22,126 nucleotides of DNA, taken from the IMG/VR virus record IMGVR_UViG_3300046371_000199, positions 1 through 22,126 of that record. One strand, 5' to 3'. The translations under genes were made by a program, and so were the position numbers. Within the stretch, counting starts at the first letter, position 1, and each line of letters begins with the position of its first letter. The notes beneath the pieces were generated by a model, which had not been told where the DNA came from, did no database searches, and worked only from the letters and a program-made list of their open reading frames with translations. This document shows positions 1 to 6,692 of this stretch, one piece after another. The DNA is from a virus.

Positions 1-40
1 TGTCGGAGCTGGAGTTAGATCCCACTTCATTAGATTGTCT

Positions 41-59
41 TTGTTACCGCAAGGAACAA
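41..59 (+). other. Small hairpin with GCAA tetraloop near the left edge
   Basis: The arms TTGTT-CC and GG-AACAA pair over 7 bp with one bulged A (position 46) and close on GCAA, a GNRA-type loop. No T tract follows, so it is not a normal intrinsic terminator. It lies upstream of the first promoter and could belong to a terminal repeat or an upstream leader; the window does not show which. Confidence 0.3.
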
Positions 60-106
60 CAATATGAACTTATATTACAATTCTAATCAAAAACTATTAA
101 TGTCTA

Positions 107-135
107 TTGACTCTCTAATTACTTACTATTATATT
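107..135 (+). promoter_or_regulatory. Host sigma70-type early promoter
   Basis: A -35 box TTGACT (107-112) is followed after exactly 17 bases by a -10 box TATATT (130-135). This fits the bacterial consensus well and sits directly before the first gene. Transcription would start near 142, leaving a leader of only about 12-15 bases before the ATG at 156. Role inferred: entry point for host RNA polymerase into the early genes, before the phage polymerase is made. Confidence 0.65.
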
Positions 136-155
136 TCTAATAGTTATCCACTCTT

Positions 156-347
156 ATGGAACTCACAAAGAAATCCCAGGAATTCATCAGTAATCACTTT
201 GGCTTCACACCTGAGAAGATGACCATGAATAATCCAGACGGCACTAAATCCATTGCTTATCTCATGCCATCCAGAAATGGAATGGAACCATGGGGAATCC
301 AACAGATAGAAGAATACGTTTCTTTTATGACTGGAGGTGCTAAGTAA
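156..347 (+). CDS. Small early protein, unknown
   Basis: This 63-residue protein is the first gene after the host-type promoter. I do not recognise a family. It is predicted soluble, with no signal peptide or membrane segment, and has a polar N-terminus followed by a segment around residues 30-45 rich in Met, Pro and Gly. No Shine-Dalgarno sequence is visible before the ATG, consistent with a very short leader. Its stop codon overlaps the next start (TAATG), so the two are probably translationally coupled. By position it may be a host-takeover protein, as in the T7 early region; that is inference only. Confidence 0.7.
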   Translation: MELTKKSQEFISNHFGFTPEKMTMNNPDGTKSIAYLMPSRNGMEPWGIQQIEEYVSFMTGGAK

Positions 348-616
348 TGAAAGACACTACTTACAACGGATGGAGCAACTACGAGACTTGGAACGTAGCT
401 CTTTGGATTGATAACGAGTATTACAACTACTCGTTAGCAATGCTCCCATCAGTCAAGACTTACAAAGATTTTGTAGGTGTAATGAAAGATTCTTATTACA
501 ACAATAAGAACGCTGACTACAACTACAGGAACGGAACAGGCGATGGCATCAGTTGGACTGATCCTAAGCTGAACATCCAAGAACTTGATGACAAGATCAA
601 GGAGCTTAAGTCATGA
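347..616 (+). CDS. Small phage protein with NGWSNYETWN motif
   Basis: This 89-residue protein begins with a Trp- and Tyr-rich stretch, NGWSNYETWNVALWIDNE (residues 7-24). I recognise this opening from short uncharacterised proteins found in many phages and some plasmids; I recall a Pfam DUF for it but did not check the name. The middle is rich in Tyr and Asn (residues 46-64), and the C-terminus is a short charged helix. It starts inside the TAA of the preceding gene and its own stop overlaps the next start (ATGA), placing it in the early operon. Biochemical function is unknown. Confidence 0.75.
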   Translation: MKDTTYNGWSNYETWNVALWIDNEYYNYSLAMLPSVKTYKDFVGVMKDSYYNNKNADYNYRNGTGDGISWTDPKLNIQELDDKIKELKS

Positions 617-858
617 GAATATTCTTCGACATCAAACTTCAGGGGGGCACTGCTGCCCCTGAAGATCTCATTAAGTTGCTTGATAAGATCGATGACTTAA
701 TGACCGGTGAATACAACTGGATAGTTGATGGTGTCTACGATCACGGCATCACCGACACACCAACACTAGAAGACTTGGAGTTGAGAAGAGAGGAAGCACC
801 AGATACCGCACCTCTTTACTTGCTTCAAGACTTCACTACTACATGTGAGCCTGACTAA
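613..858 (+). CDS. Very acidic small early protein, unknown
   Basis: This 81-residue protein has about 19 Asp/Glu and only 6 Lys/Arg, a net charge near -13, spread over its length. No family is recognised. Small acidic early proteins in T7-like phages sometimes mimic DNA or bind host enzymes (T7 Ocr is the known case), but there is no sequence resemblance that I can see, so this is only a possibility. The start overlaps the preceding stop (ATGA) and the stop overlaps the next start (TAATG). A strong hairpin lies in codons 9-18 of this gene and could slow translation or be an RNA processing site. Confidence 0.7.
   Translation: MRIFFDIKLQGGTAAPEDLIKLLDKIDDLMTGEYNWIVDGVYDHGITDTPTLEDLELRREEAPDTAPLYLLQDFTTTCEPD
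637..664 (+). other. Strong intragenic hairpin near a start codon
   Basis: CTTCAGGGG (637-645) is perfectly complementary to CCCCTGAAG (656-664), with a 10-base loop; an alternative register pairs GGGGC with GCCCC using a 2-base bulge. It begins 24 bases after the ATG at 613. No T tract follows. It could act as an mRNA stability or processing element. Confidence 0.45.
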
Positions 859-1052
859 TGAAGCCAACTAAAAAAGAAATTAAATTTATGGAAGCTTTAT
901 TACTTGCCATCACCGCACCTAGTGAAGAATACAAAGAAGAATGTATTCAAATGGCATCATCTATTGGCTCATCTCTTACTGAAAAGCAACGAGATTTAGC
1001 CATGAAAGGTGTTGAATGTCGCATTGAATATGCTCGGAGGTATGGCAAATGA
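858..1052 (+). CDS. Small early protein, unknown
   Basis: This 64-residue, Lys- and Glu-rich protein is probably mostly helical. I recognise no family and see no signal peptide or membrane segment. It starts within the stop of the acidic gene upstream (TAATG), and its own end overlaps the next gene by 4 bases, so it is an integral part of the early operon. The tight overlaps are the main support that it is a real gene. Confidence 0.65.
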   Translation: MKPTKKEIKFMEALLLAITAPSEEYKEECIQMASSIGSSLTEKQRDLAMKGVECRIEYARRYGK

Positions 1053-1900
1053 TTGAATCATTTGAAGTGATGCAAGTTACACCTGAGATAGCGTTATCTA
1101 TTCTTACAAATAAGAACTGTAAGAATAGGAATATATCTAAGGCTAATCTCCGCAACCTCACCAATGCAATGCTTAATGGTGAGTGGAAACTAACTAATCA
1201 AGGGATTAGTTTTGATAGGGAAGGCAACCTATTAGATGGGCAGCACCGGCTACAGGCAATCATTGAGTCTGAAGTCACGTGCACCATGCTTGTCGGTAAA
1301 AACATGGATCCTGCTATTTTTAACTGTATTGATACAGGTAAAGCAAGAACAGCAGGTGACACGTTAGATATTGCAGGCAGTACCAACGGCAAGACCATTG
1401 CTGCTGCTGTTAAGTTGGTTGGTTTCTATCAGGAGCTTGCACCTGATAACGCATGGTCTAGCTTTAACAAGCCGAGCCATGAAAAGATCAGGAAGAATTA
1501 TCTTAAAGAGAAAGACCTCTACGAAGAGGCAGCTATCACAGTAAGAGATAAGGCAAGACAAGGAAGACACTTACTACCTGCAAGTATTGTTGTTGCTTTC
1601 TATGTGCTTGCATCTAAACGTGGCTGGCCTGCTAGGAAGATTGATTTCTTTTTAGACAAGGTATATATAGGTGCAAGCCTGCAACCTGACGATGTATGCC
1701 TGTCATTTAGAAACCAGCTATCAGCTAGGGAGTACAAACGCAGGGGTGCTAACAGTCAAAGGTATTTGTTGAACGCTTTTATTAAATGCTTCAACACTAA
1801 TGCTAGTCACACTCCGACTAAGAAATTCTGGGCACCGCAAGACGGTTCAAATATGTACCAGATTAAGAAGTTCTCTCCAATACTAGAACTACCTAGTTAA
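1049..1900 (+). CDS. DGQHR-motif / ParB-fold-like protein
   Basis: This 283-residue protein has the motif LLDGQHRLQAIIES at residues 61-74, followed by a FNCIDTGKARTAGDTL segment around residues 91-106. This pairing is characteristic of phage proteins commonly annotated as ParB-like or DGQHR-domain proteins; the Gly-Gln-His-Arg block resembles the GEHRxxA nucleotide-binding motif of ParB. Residues about 110-230 look helical, and the C-terminus is basic (KEYKRRG-like). Family members have been proposed to be nucleases or nucleotide-binding proteins, but I know of no demonstrated role in this phage type. It overlaps the preceding gene by 4 bases and is the largest gene of the early block, ahead of the RNA polymerase. 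Confidence 0.75.
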   Translation: MIESFEVMQVTPEIALSILTNKNCKNRNISKANLRNLTNAMLNGEWKLTNQGISFDREGNLLDGQHRLQAIIESEVTCTMLVGKNMDPAIFNCIDTGKARTAGDTLDIAGSTNGKTIAAAVKLVGFYQELAPDNAWSSFNKPSHEKIRKNYLKEKDLYEEAAITVRDKARQGRHLLPASIVVAFYVLASKRGWPARKIDFFLDKVYIGASLQPDDVCLSFRNQLSAREYKRRGANSQRYLLNAFIKCFNTNASHTPTKKFWAPQDGSNMYQIKKFSPILELPS

Positions 1901-1906
1901 TTAGGT
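1891..1906. other. Near-perfect palindrome at the end of the DGQHR gene
   Basis: ACCTAG-TTAA-TTAGGT forms a 6-bp stem (one G-U pair) around a TTAA loop and spans the stop codon. In DNA it is an inverted repeat of ACCTA/TAGGT. It opens an 83-base gap before the first ribbon-helix-helix gene, so it could be an operator for such a protein, or a weak terminator (the following bases are only moderately T-rich). Confidence 0.3.
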
Positions 1907-1983
1907 GTGGCATCTTTCGTTTAACAAGTACGACAGTGTAAGTCCACATCCAATAGTTCACTTATGCTTTCACCTGCATACCC
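1901..1983 (+). other. Intergenic region in the early block
   Basis: These 83 bases separate otherwise overlapping early genes. Besides the palindrome at its left edge I see no convincing -35/-10 pair and no ribosome binding site before the ATG at 1984. A short inverted repeat TAAGT...ACTTA lies around 1940-1965. Such a gap in a compact genome usually holds regulatory sequence, but I cannot name it. Confidence 0.3.
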
Positions 1984-2346
1984 ATGCACCAAATAACAAT
2001 TCCAGTAACAGACAAGCAGTACAGTTTCTTGTCACGTGTAGCCAAAGAGAATAGGAGAACCCTATCTCAGGTTATTTATCTAATGATTGAGACAGGCCAT
2101 TGCCTCGGCTATGAGTGCATGTCTATGAATGTCGATAAGACAGACGATGAGATCTCCCAAGAGGATAAAGATCAGATCGCTATCAACGACAAGATAAAGA
2201 AAGAACACCCTAATCATTCTTATACAAAGTGGGAAGAACTAGGGTATAAGCACGTGTGCACCCACTACTCACAAGACATGGCTGAAGCTGTGTTTAGAAG
2301 TATCGGTGATCTTGTTACAGATACATCACCACTTAACGAGGGTTAG
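1984..2346 (+). CDS. Ribbon-helix-helix-like DNA-binding protein
   Basis: This 120-residue protein begins HQITIPVTDKQYSFLSRVA and continues ENRRTLSQVIYLMIETG (to about residue 38). That is a short beta strand followed by two helices with a polar turn, the pattern of CopG/Arc-type ribbon-helix-helix domains that dimerise and bind operator DNA. The remaining 80 residues are acidic and of unknown fold, perhaps an effector or partner-binding part. It is the first of three candidate RHH proteins in the 1.2 kb before the RNA polymerase. A role as repressor or modulator of host or phage transcription is inference. Confidence 0.6.
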   Translation: MHQITIPVTDKQYSFLSRVAKENRRTLSQVIYLMIETGHCLGYECMSMNVDKTDDEISQEDKDQIAINDKIKKEHPNHSYTKWEELGYKHVCTHYSQDMAEAVFRSIGDLVTDTSPLNEG

Positions 2347-2349
2347 CTT

Positions 2350-2601
2350 ATGGTTCCTACTGAATCAACTAAGAAAATCACCTGCAAAGATGGTGAGTGC
2401 ACAGTGACAGAGTGCTACGAGCCAATGAGAAAGTACTCACGTACTGGCTTTGATGGTAAGTACATCAAGTGCTCTCATTGCGAGGCAACTCACAAGGTGT
2501 ACCACCTAAGAGACAAGGTGATTACTTGCCCAACATGCAAGACATCCAGTGATAAGTATCAGTGGATGATTGAGCGTGAGGCTATTTACAGCAGCTATTA
2601 A
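2350..2601 (+). CDS. Zinc-ribbon protein
   Basis: This 83-residue protein has two CxxC pairs, IKCSHC (about residues 38-43) and ITCPTC (about residues 57-62), separated by a beta-rich spacer, as in a zinc ribbon. An N-terminal CKDGEC and a further Cys at 22 are extra Cys residues that could form another site. Zinc ribbons in small phage proteins usually bind nucleic acid or protein partners such as RNA polymerase; nothing more specific is supported. It starts 3 bases after the previous stop. Confidence 0.65.
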   Translation: MVPTESTKKITCKDGECTVTECYEPMRKYSRTGFDGKYIKCSHCEATHKVYHLRDKVITCPTCKTSSDKYQWMIEREAIYSSY

Positions 2602-2605
2602 TCAA

Positions 2606-2655
2606 TGGGGGATAACAGTTGCGGAGTCTCAGTTGAGCAGGCGTGTCAACCCCCA
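2606..2655 (+). other. Long-range hairpin in an intergenic region
   Basis: TGGGGG (2606-2611) pairs perfectly with CCCCCA (2650-2655), and an inner ACA/TGT extends the helix after two mismatches, enclosing about 32 bases. No T tract follows the C-run, so it is unlikely to be a simple terminator. It lies in the 84-base gap (2602-2685) between the zinc-ribbon and second RHH genes. The G-run is preceded by TAATCAAT, similar to the bases before the G-run at 13348, so this may be a phage-polymerase start site with a structured 5' end. Confidence 0.35.
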
Positions 2656-2685
2656 ACCAATCCAATTGTTTCCTAATGAATTCTC

Positions 2686-2958
2686 ATGTCTAAATCTTCT
2701 GACTCCAACCAGCTAAACATCAGGCTTGACCCTGAAATCAACGACCTACTTGAAGCAGAGATGCAGCAAGTACTAGCAAGAAAGGAAAAGATAAGGCAAT
2801 CTGTTGGCCCTGAAGAGTATGACCTACTACATGGCAAACCAACAGCACCTACCAGAGTGGAGACTGCCAAACGAATACTCAGTCATGCTCTTATTAAACT
2901 AAATCCACCACTACCAGAAACTATCGATGTCACTGCCAATGACAACTCCAACCAATGA
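2686..2958 (+). CDS. Second candidate ribbon-helix-helix protein
   Basis: This 90-residue protein carries QLNIRLDPEINDLLEAEM near residues 9-26, a typical RHH strand plus first helix (compare the xLNIRLxPELxxLL openings of CopG/ParD types). After an insertion of about 25 residues, TRVETAKRILSHALIKL (57-73) fits the second helix. The insertion makes it atypical, so the assignment is moderate. It overlaps the following RHH gene by 20-32 bases, suggesting coupled expression and perhaps a heteromeric pair. Confidence 0.55.
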   Translation: MSKSSDSNQLNIRLDPEINDLLEAEMQQVLARKEKIRQSVGPEEYDLLHGKPTAPTRVETAKRILSHALIKLNPPLPETIDVTANDNSNQ

Positions 2959-3163
2959 GCTAGTGCCACTGCAAACAAGAACATCACGTGACTATGCCGC
3001 AATGCTTAGTCACGTTGGTGATTTAAAAGGCATGAGCACCAGTGCTACTTGCCGCATGGCATTAGAAGATTGGTGTCGAACTAACTATCAAGAAGTTATT
3101 GACAAGCTGCTAGAAGAGCAGGCAGCACAACAAAAACTATTGAAGAAGTTAAGTGCAAGATGA
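2927..3163 (+). CDS. Third candidate ribbon-helix-helix protein
   Basis: This 78-residue protein has LVPLQTRTSRDYAAML (residues 12-27) followed by MSTSATCRMALEDWCR (35-50), consistent with an RHH strand and two helices, and then a Glu/Gln/Leu-rich segment (56-76) that looks like a coiled coil. The start is uncertain: ATG at 2927 gives a 32-base overlap with the gene upstream, while the in-frame ATG at 2939 gives 20 bases and removes only MSLP. Its 3' end overlaps the RNA polymerase start by 11 bases, so it may be coupled to polymerase translation. Confidence 0.55.
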   Translation: MSLPMTTPTNELVPLQTRTSRDYAAMLSHVGDLKGMSTSATCRMALEDWCRTNYQEVIDKLLEEQAAQQKLLKKLSAR

Positions 3164-5519
3164 AGTATTAGCTTACGAAAGCAGGATGATCTCTAATAGC
3201 GTGGACAACTCACGCTATGTAGAGAACCAGCTACAAACTAAGAAGATTCAGTCTCGCTCCAGATGGGGTGAGACTTTGTCAGTTGAAGGGTACTTAGGTA
3301 TCAAAGAACCCATTGATTACATAAAGAAAAGGGCTGAGTCTGGACATGCTGGTGTTGGATGGGCAAGACTCAAGCCACTGAACAATCTTCCCACTGAAAC
3401 CATAGCAGCTACAGTAATAAGGACAATCATTGACACTCTTACCCTTAACCCTAGCTTCTATACTGTCGCTAAAGAAATCAGTGACAGGCTATGGATTGAG
3501 TCAATGCTTACGGTAATAACTAAGGAAGATCTAGCTAGATATAACAGGAGCAGGCAGCGTAAGTCTCACAAACTCAAGGGCTTGCAGCACATGACTGGCA
3601 CTGTGCAATGGACAGCCAAGCAACAGATGTCAATAGGTGGGATGATGATCTATATAACAGAGAAACATACAGGTTTTATTGAGGTAGTAAGAGAAGATCT
3701 ACCACATAAAAAGCGTAGGATTATCAAGCCAACTGCTGCATGTATGGAGTGGATAGATAAATTCAAGGACAAGCAGGGTATATTAATCCCTCACTATCTA
3801 CCAACCATTGCACCTGGGCTACCATTTAATGAGCATGGATATGGTGGATACCATGACCCACGCTTGCAGATACCGTTACTGAAAACTAATAACGATGAGA
3901 TAGTCAAGCACCTGAAGGGTGACGAGCCATGCAAGAAAGCACCAGAGATACTTAGTGATGTTCCCTTCACTGTGAACACTTGGATATATAACGTAGCAGT
4001 TGAGGTAGTAAGAAAAGATTTAAAGGTAGGTGTGATCCAACCTAAACCAGAGATTGATCCTTACCCTAAAGGTAAAGATGATGACAGCCCTGAAGTATTA
4101 GCGTGGAGAAAGAAAGCTAAGAAGCAACACATACTAGAAGAGAAGACAAGGAACTCTAGGATTGCAGTCACTTGGCTACTGCACATAGCCGGTGAACTAA
4201 AGGAACAAGACGAGTTGTTCTTTTGCTGTCAGTTGGACAGCCGTGGAAGAATTTATTATCGGCCACCATATCTAAACCCACAAGGTAATGATCTAAGCAG
4301 GGCACTCTTGCAGTTCTCTTACTACAACTACATGCAGACAGATGAGCACGTGAACTGGTTGCGTGTGCATGGTGCAAATGTATATGGGTTAGGCAAGTCG
4401 GACTGGCAGACAAGAATTGATTGGGTGCTAGAGCACGAGCAATTAATATTGACTTGTGGAAATGACCCTTGGCTTGCCTTTAGTTTCTGGACTAGAGCAG
4501 AGAAACCATTTAGTTTCCTAGCTTTCTGTCGTACCTATTACGAGTGGAAACAAGAGGGGCCAACCTATAAATGCAGGCATCCAATAATTTTAGATGCCAC
4601 CTGTTCAGGTGTTCAGAATTTCGCTGGCTTACTCAGATCGCAAGAGATGGCAGAGCAGGTGAACCTCACGCAATCCGACAAGCCACAAGATATATATGCA
4701 GCAGTCGTTAACAAAATAAATGAAAGACTAAGACTAGATGGATGTGACGACAGCAAGAAATGGTTGATGCTACAACCTGATCGCAGTCTCACCAAACCCG
4801 CAGTGATGACAATACCCTACGCAGCTACGTACACTGCGTTCTATAAGTACGCCTATAACTGGGGTATTAAGAGAGCTAAAGATTTATACGGCAATACCTG
4901 TTGGCTTAACAAGACTGGATCAATGGGTACTGTTCACTTCATGGCTCGCATACTGCATGAAGAATCATCACGCATGATACAACCAGCAGTGCAAGCAATG
5001 AAATGGTTCAAGGCTATTGGTGTTAAAGCTGGTAAGAATAATATCCCTTTAAGGTGGACATCACCATCAGGATTATTAGTACATCAACAATACAATAGTA
5101 CAAAAGATAGTAGAGTTAGACTTAAGTATTTGTCAGACATTTACTTAGACATTAGGGTACAAGAAGACTGTCCTACACTGAACACTAACAAGATGGGCAA
5201 TGCTATCACTGCCAACCTATTGCATAGTTTCGACTCATCAATTATGGCCTTAACAATATTGAAATGTCGTAAGAAAAATGTTATAAATATAGGTGGAATC
5301 CATGATGCTTTTGTCACTGATCCCACCTCAATGAGTGTTGTTAGAGATGCAGCTAAAGAATCTTTTGTTGAGATATACAAGGATGATTGGCTGACTAAGA
5401 TCAAAGACACACTCAAAGCACAGATACCTGTGCACCTACAACTGGATCTACCAGCCGAGCCACAGCTAGGCGACTTCGATCCAAGCACTACCTTGTCCTC
5501 AAACTATTTCATTACTTAA
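3153..5519 (+). CDS. T7-type single-subunit DNA-directed RNA polymerase
   Basis: This 788-residue enzyme transcribes the phage middle and late genes from phage promoters. Catalytic landmarks of the family are all present: SRGRIYY (363-369), the metal-binding Asp in LDATCSGVQNF (D481; T7 D537), the O-helix RSLTKPAVMTIPY (544-556, with K548 and Y556 matching T7 K631 and Y639), and GIHDAF (H717, D718; T7 H811, D812). The specificity loop should be near residues 655-685. It is about 95 residues shorter than T7 RNAP, mainly at the N-terminus. The start is a GTG at 3153 overlapping the upstream gene by 11 bases; an in-frame ATG at 3186 is an alternative. Confidence 0.97.
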   Translation: MQDEVLAYESRMISNSVDNSRYVENQLQTKKIQSRSRWGETLSVEGYLGIKEPIDYIKKRAESGHAGVGWARLKPLNNLPTETIAATVIRTIIDTLTLNPSFYTVAKEISDRLWIESMLTVITKEDLARYNRSRQRKSHKLKGLQHMTGTVQWTAKQQMSIGGMMIYITEKHTGFIEVVREDLPHKKRRIIKPTAACMEWIDKFKDKQGILIPHYLPTIAPGLPFNEHGYGGYHDPRLQIPLLKTNNDEIVKHLKGDEPCKKAPEILSDVPFTVNTWIYNVAVEVVRKDLKVGVIQPKPEIDPYPKGKDDDSPEVLAWRKKAKKQHILEEKTRNSRIAVTWLLHIAGELKEQDELFFCCQLDSRGRIYYRPPYLNPQGNDLSRALLQFSYYNYMQTDEHVNWLRVHGANVYGLGKSDWQTRIDWVLEHEQLILTCGNDPWLAFSFWTRAEKPFSFLAFCRTYYEWKQEGPTYKCRHPIILDATCSGVQNFAGLLRSQEMAEQVNLTQSDKPQDIYAAVVNKINERLRLDGCDDSKKWLMLQPDRSLTKPAVMTIPYAATYTAFYKYAYNWGIKRAKDLYGNTCWLNKTGSMGTVHFMARILHEESSRMIQPAVQAMKWFKAIGVKAGKNNIPLRWTSPSGLLVHQQYNSTKDSRVRLKYLSDIYLDIRVQEDCPTLNTNKMGNAITANLLHSFDSSIMALTILKCRKKNVINIGGIHDAFVTDPTSMSVVRDAAKESFVEIYKDDWLTKIKDTLKAQIPVHLQLDLPAEPQLGDFDPSTTLSSNYFIT

Positions 5520-5523
5520 TCAA

Positions 5524-6153
5524 ATGGACTTCGTTGATTTAAAACCAATCCAACTGACAACACCTGACGACACATGCCTTACCTATTCATGGCTTGTTAA
5601 CGCAGACAGCAAGTATCCTCCTGCTAGATGGCAGACAACACTTGTTATTCCTAATAGCCCAAGGGCTGTTGAGATAGGAGAACAGTTAGATACTTTCTTT
5701 CTGAACTTTAAGAAAGCATTGAAGGCTGCCTACCCTGACAAGAAGAAGGAAGACTACAAGTGGAATGAACTCCCTTGGAAATGGGAAGACCACGAAGAAT
5801 TAAAACTTAAGAACGCTTTGATCCTCAAGTGCAACAAGAAGACGCACTCACCAGAGGGCACACCTAAAGCACCTCCAATAATTTTTGATAGCAGCCAGAA
5901 GGAACCACTAAACGATGAGCAGAAAGCAAAGTATGACAAGATTGGCCCTGGTACTACAGCACAAGTAGCCCTGTATGTCAGTCAATACAATCTGAGTGTC
6001 GGTACTGGATGCAGACTTACACCTGCTGCTGTCAACATCAAGAACTTTATACCTTTTGGAAGTCAGGCTAATACAGCAGAGGACTGGGGATTCACAGTTG
6101 ATGCACCACAACAGGGAACAGGAACCCCATCAACAAATGACTTCGACTTCTAA
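5524..6153 (+). CDS. Single-stranded DNA-binding protein (gp2.5-like)
   Basis: This 209-residue protein lies immediately after the RNA polymerase and before the junction endonuclease, the place of T7 gene 2.5. Its length is close to T7 gp2.5 (232) and it ends in an acidic Phe-terminated tail, TNDFDF, the feature that in gp2.5 contacts the replisome and regulates DNA binding. The body is beta-rich with many aromatic residues, consistent with an OB fold. The acidic tail is short and weakly charged compared with T7. The coding sequence overlaps the endonuclease start by 17 bases. Role: coating ssDNA and promoting annealing and replication. Confidence 0.85.
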   Translation: MDFVDLKPIQLTTPDDTCLTYSWLVNADSKYPPARWQTTLVIPNSPRAVEIGEQLDTFFLNFKKALKAAYPDKKKEDYKWNELPWKWEDHEELKLKNALILKCNKKTHSPEGTPKAPPIIFDSSQKEPLNDEQKAKYDKIGPGTTAQVALYVSQYNLSVGTGCRLTPAAVNIKNFIPFGSQANTAEDWGFTVDAPQQGTGTPSTNDFDF

Positions 6154-6505
6154 TAAATACAGAAGCAAGTTTGAAGCTTCAATCGCTGCTAACTTACATG
6201 CAAAAAATGTTGCGTTCACCTACGAATCCATACGACTGGAGTACACCCTCGAAGGGACGTATGTACCCGATTTCATACTACCTTCGGGCGTACTGGTCGA
6301 AGCGAAAGGCCACCTCCGTACGGAAGATAGACGCAAACTACGTGCAGTTAAGACGCAACATCCCCATTTAGATATACGCCTCTGCTTTCAGAACGCTAAC
6401 GAAAAGATTAGCAAGAAGAAAAATAGTATGCGGTACTACGAATGGTGTGACCGCAATGGTTTCAAGTGGTGTCACAAAGTAATACCTGCTGATTGGTATG
6501 GATAA
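6137..6505 (+). CDS. Holliday-junction endonuclease I (gp3-like)
   Basis: I place the start at ATG 6137, giving 122 residues; the open frame reaches upstream to 5996, but those 47 codons lie inside the SSB gene and look unlike protein. The T7 gp3 active-site pattern is clear: FEASIAANL (E13), PDFILPSGVLVEAKG (D45, E55, K57), matching T7 E20, D55, E65 and K67. The enzyme resolves branched DNA during replication and packaging and degrades host DNA in T7. It is shorter than T7 gp3 (149). Its codon use differs from its neighbours: Arg is mostly CGN rather than AGA/AGG, and CG dinucleotides are dense around 6225-6360. Confidence 0.93.
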   Translation: MTSTSNKYRSKFEASIAANLHAKNVAFTYESIRLEYTLEGTYVPDFILPSGVLVEAKGHLRTEDRRKLRAVKTQHPHLDIRLCFQNANEKISKKKNSMRYYEWCDRNGFKWCHKVIPADWYG

Positions 6506-6692
6506 AGAAATCAGATGGATAAAGGGCAGACTCTACCGAGAGGAATGTCCTGGCAACTGGGAGCCGTATGATCCTGACGCACCTCCTGATACAGAGAGAG
6601 TGCAGAACATTAAGAAACGCAGGGCTGAACTTCAGACCATGCTTGACCACATAAGAAAAGCTACTAATGAATTACAGAACAACAGGGAGTGA
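6498..6692 (+). CDS. Small protein between gp3 and gp4, unknown
   Basis: This 64-residue charged protein has an N-terminal segment with several Trp and Pro residues (WIKGRLYREECPGNWEPYDP) and a helical, basic C-terminal half rich in Arg, Glu and Leu. No family is recognised. It overlaps the endonuclease end by 8 bases. In T7 the corresponding interval encodes lysozyme gp3.5, which this is not: it is far too short and lacks the zinc-amidase motifs. Confidence 0.6.
   Translation: MDKEIRWIKGRLYREECPGNWEPYDPDAPPDTERVQNIKKRRAELQTMLDHIRKATNELQNNRE

Noticed and set aside
1-40. Possible 3' end of a tRNA at the left edge
   Set aside because: The GGAGTTAGATCCC stretch loosely recalls a T arm, but there is no TTCRA loop, proper acceptor pairing or CCA, and nothing upstream to complete it.
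5141-5488. Antisense frame of 115 codons opposite the RNA polymerase C-terminus
   Set aside because: It mirrors the catalytic HDAF region of the polymerase and has no features of its own.
5996-6136. N-terminal extension of the endonuclease frame inside the SSB gene
   Set aside because: The 47 extra codons give an unpatterned sequence, and homology to gp3 begins only after ATG 6137; T7 gp3 needs no such extension.
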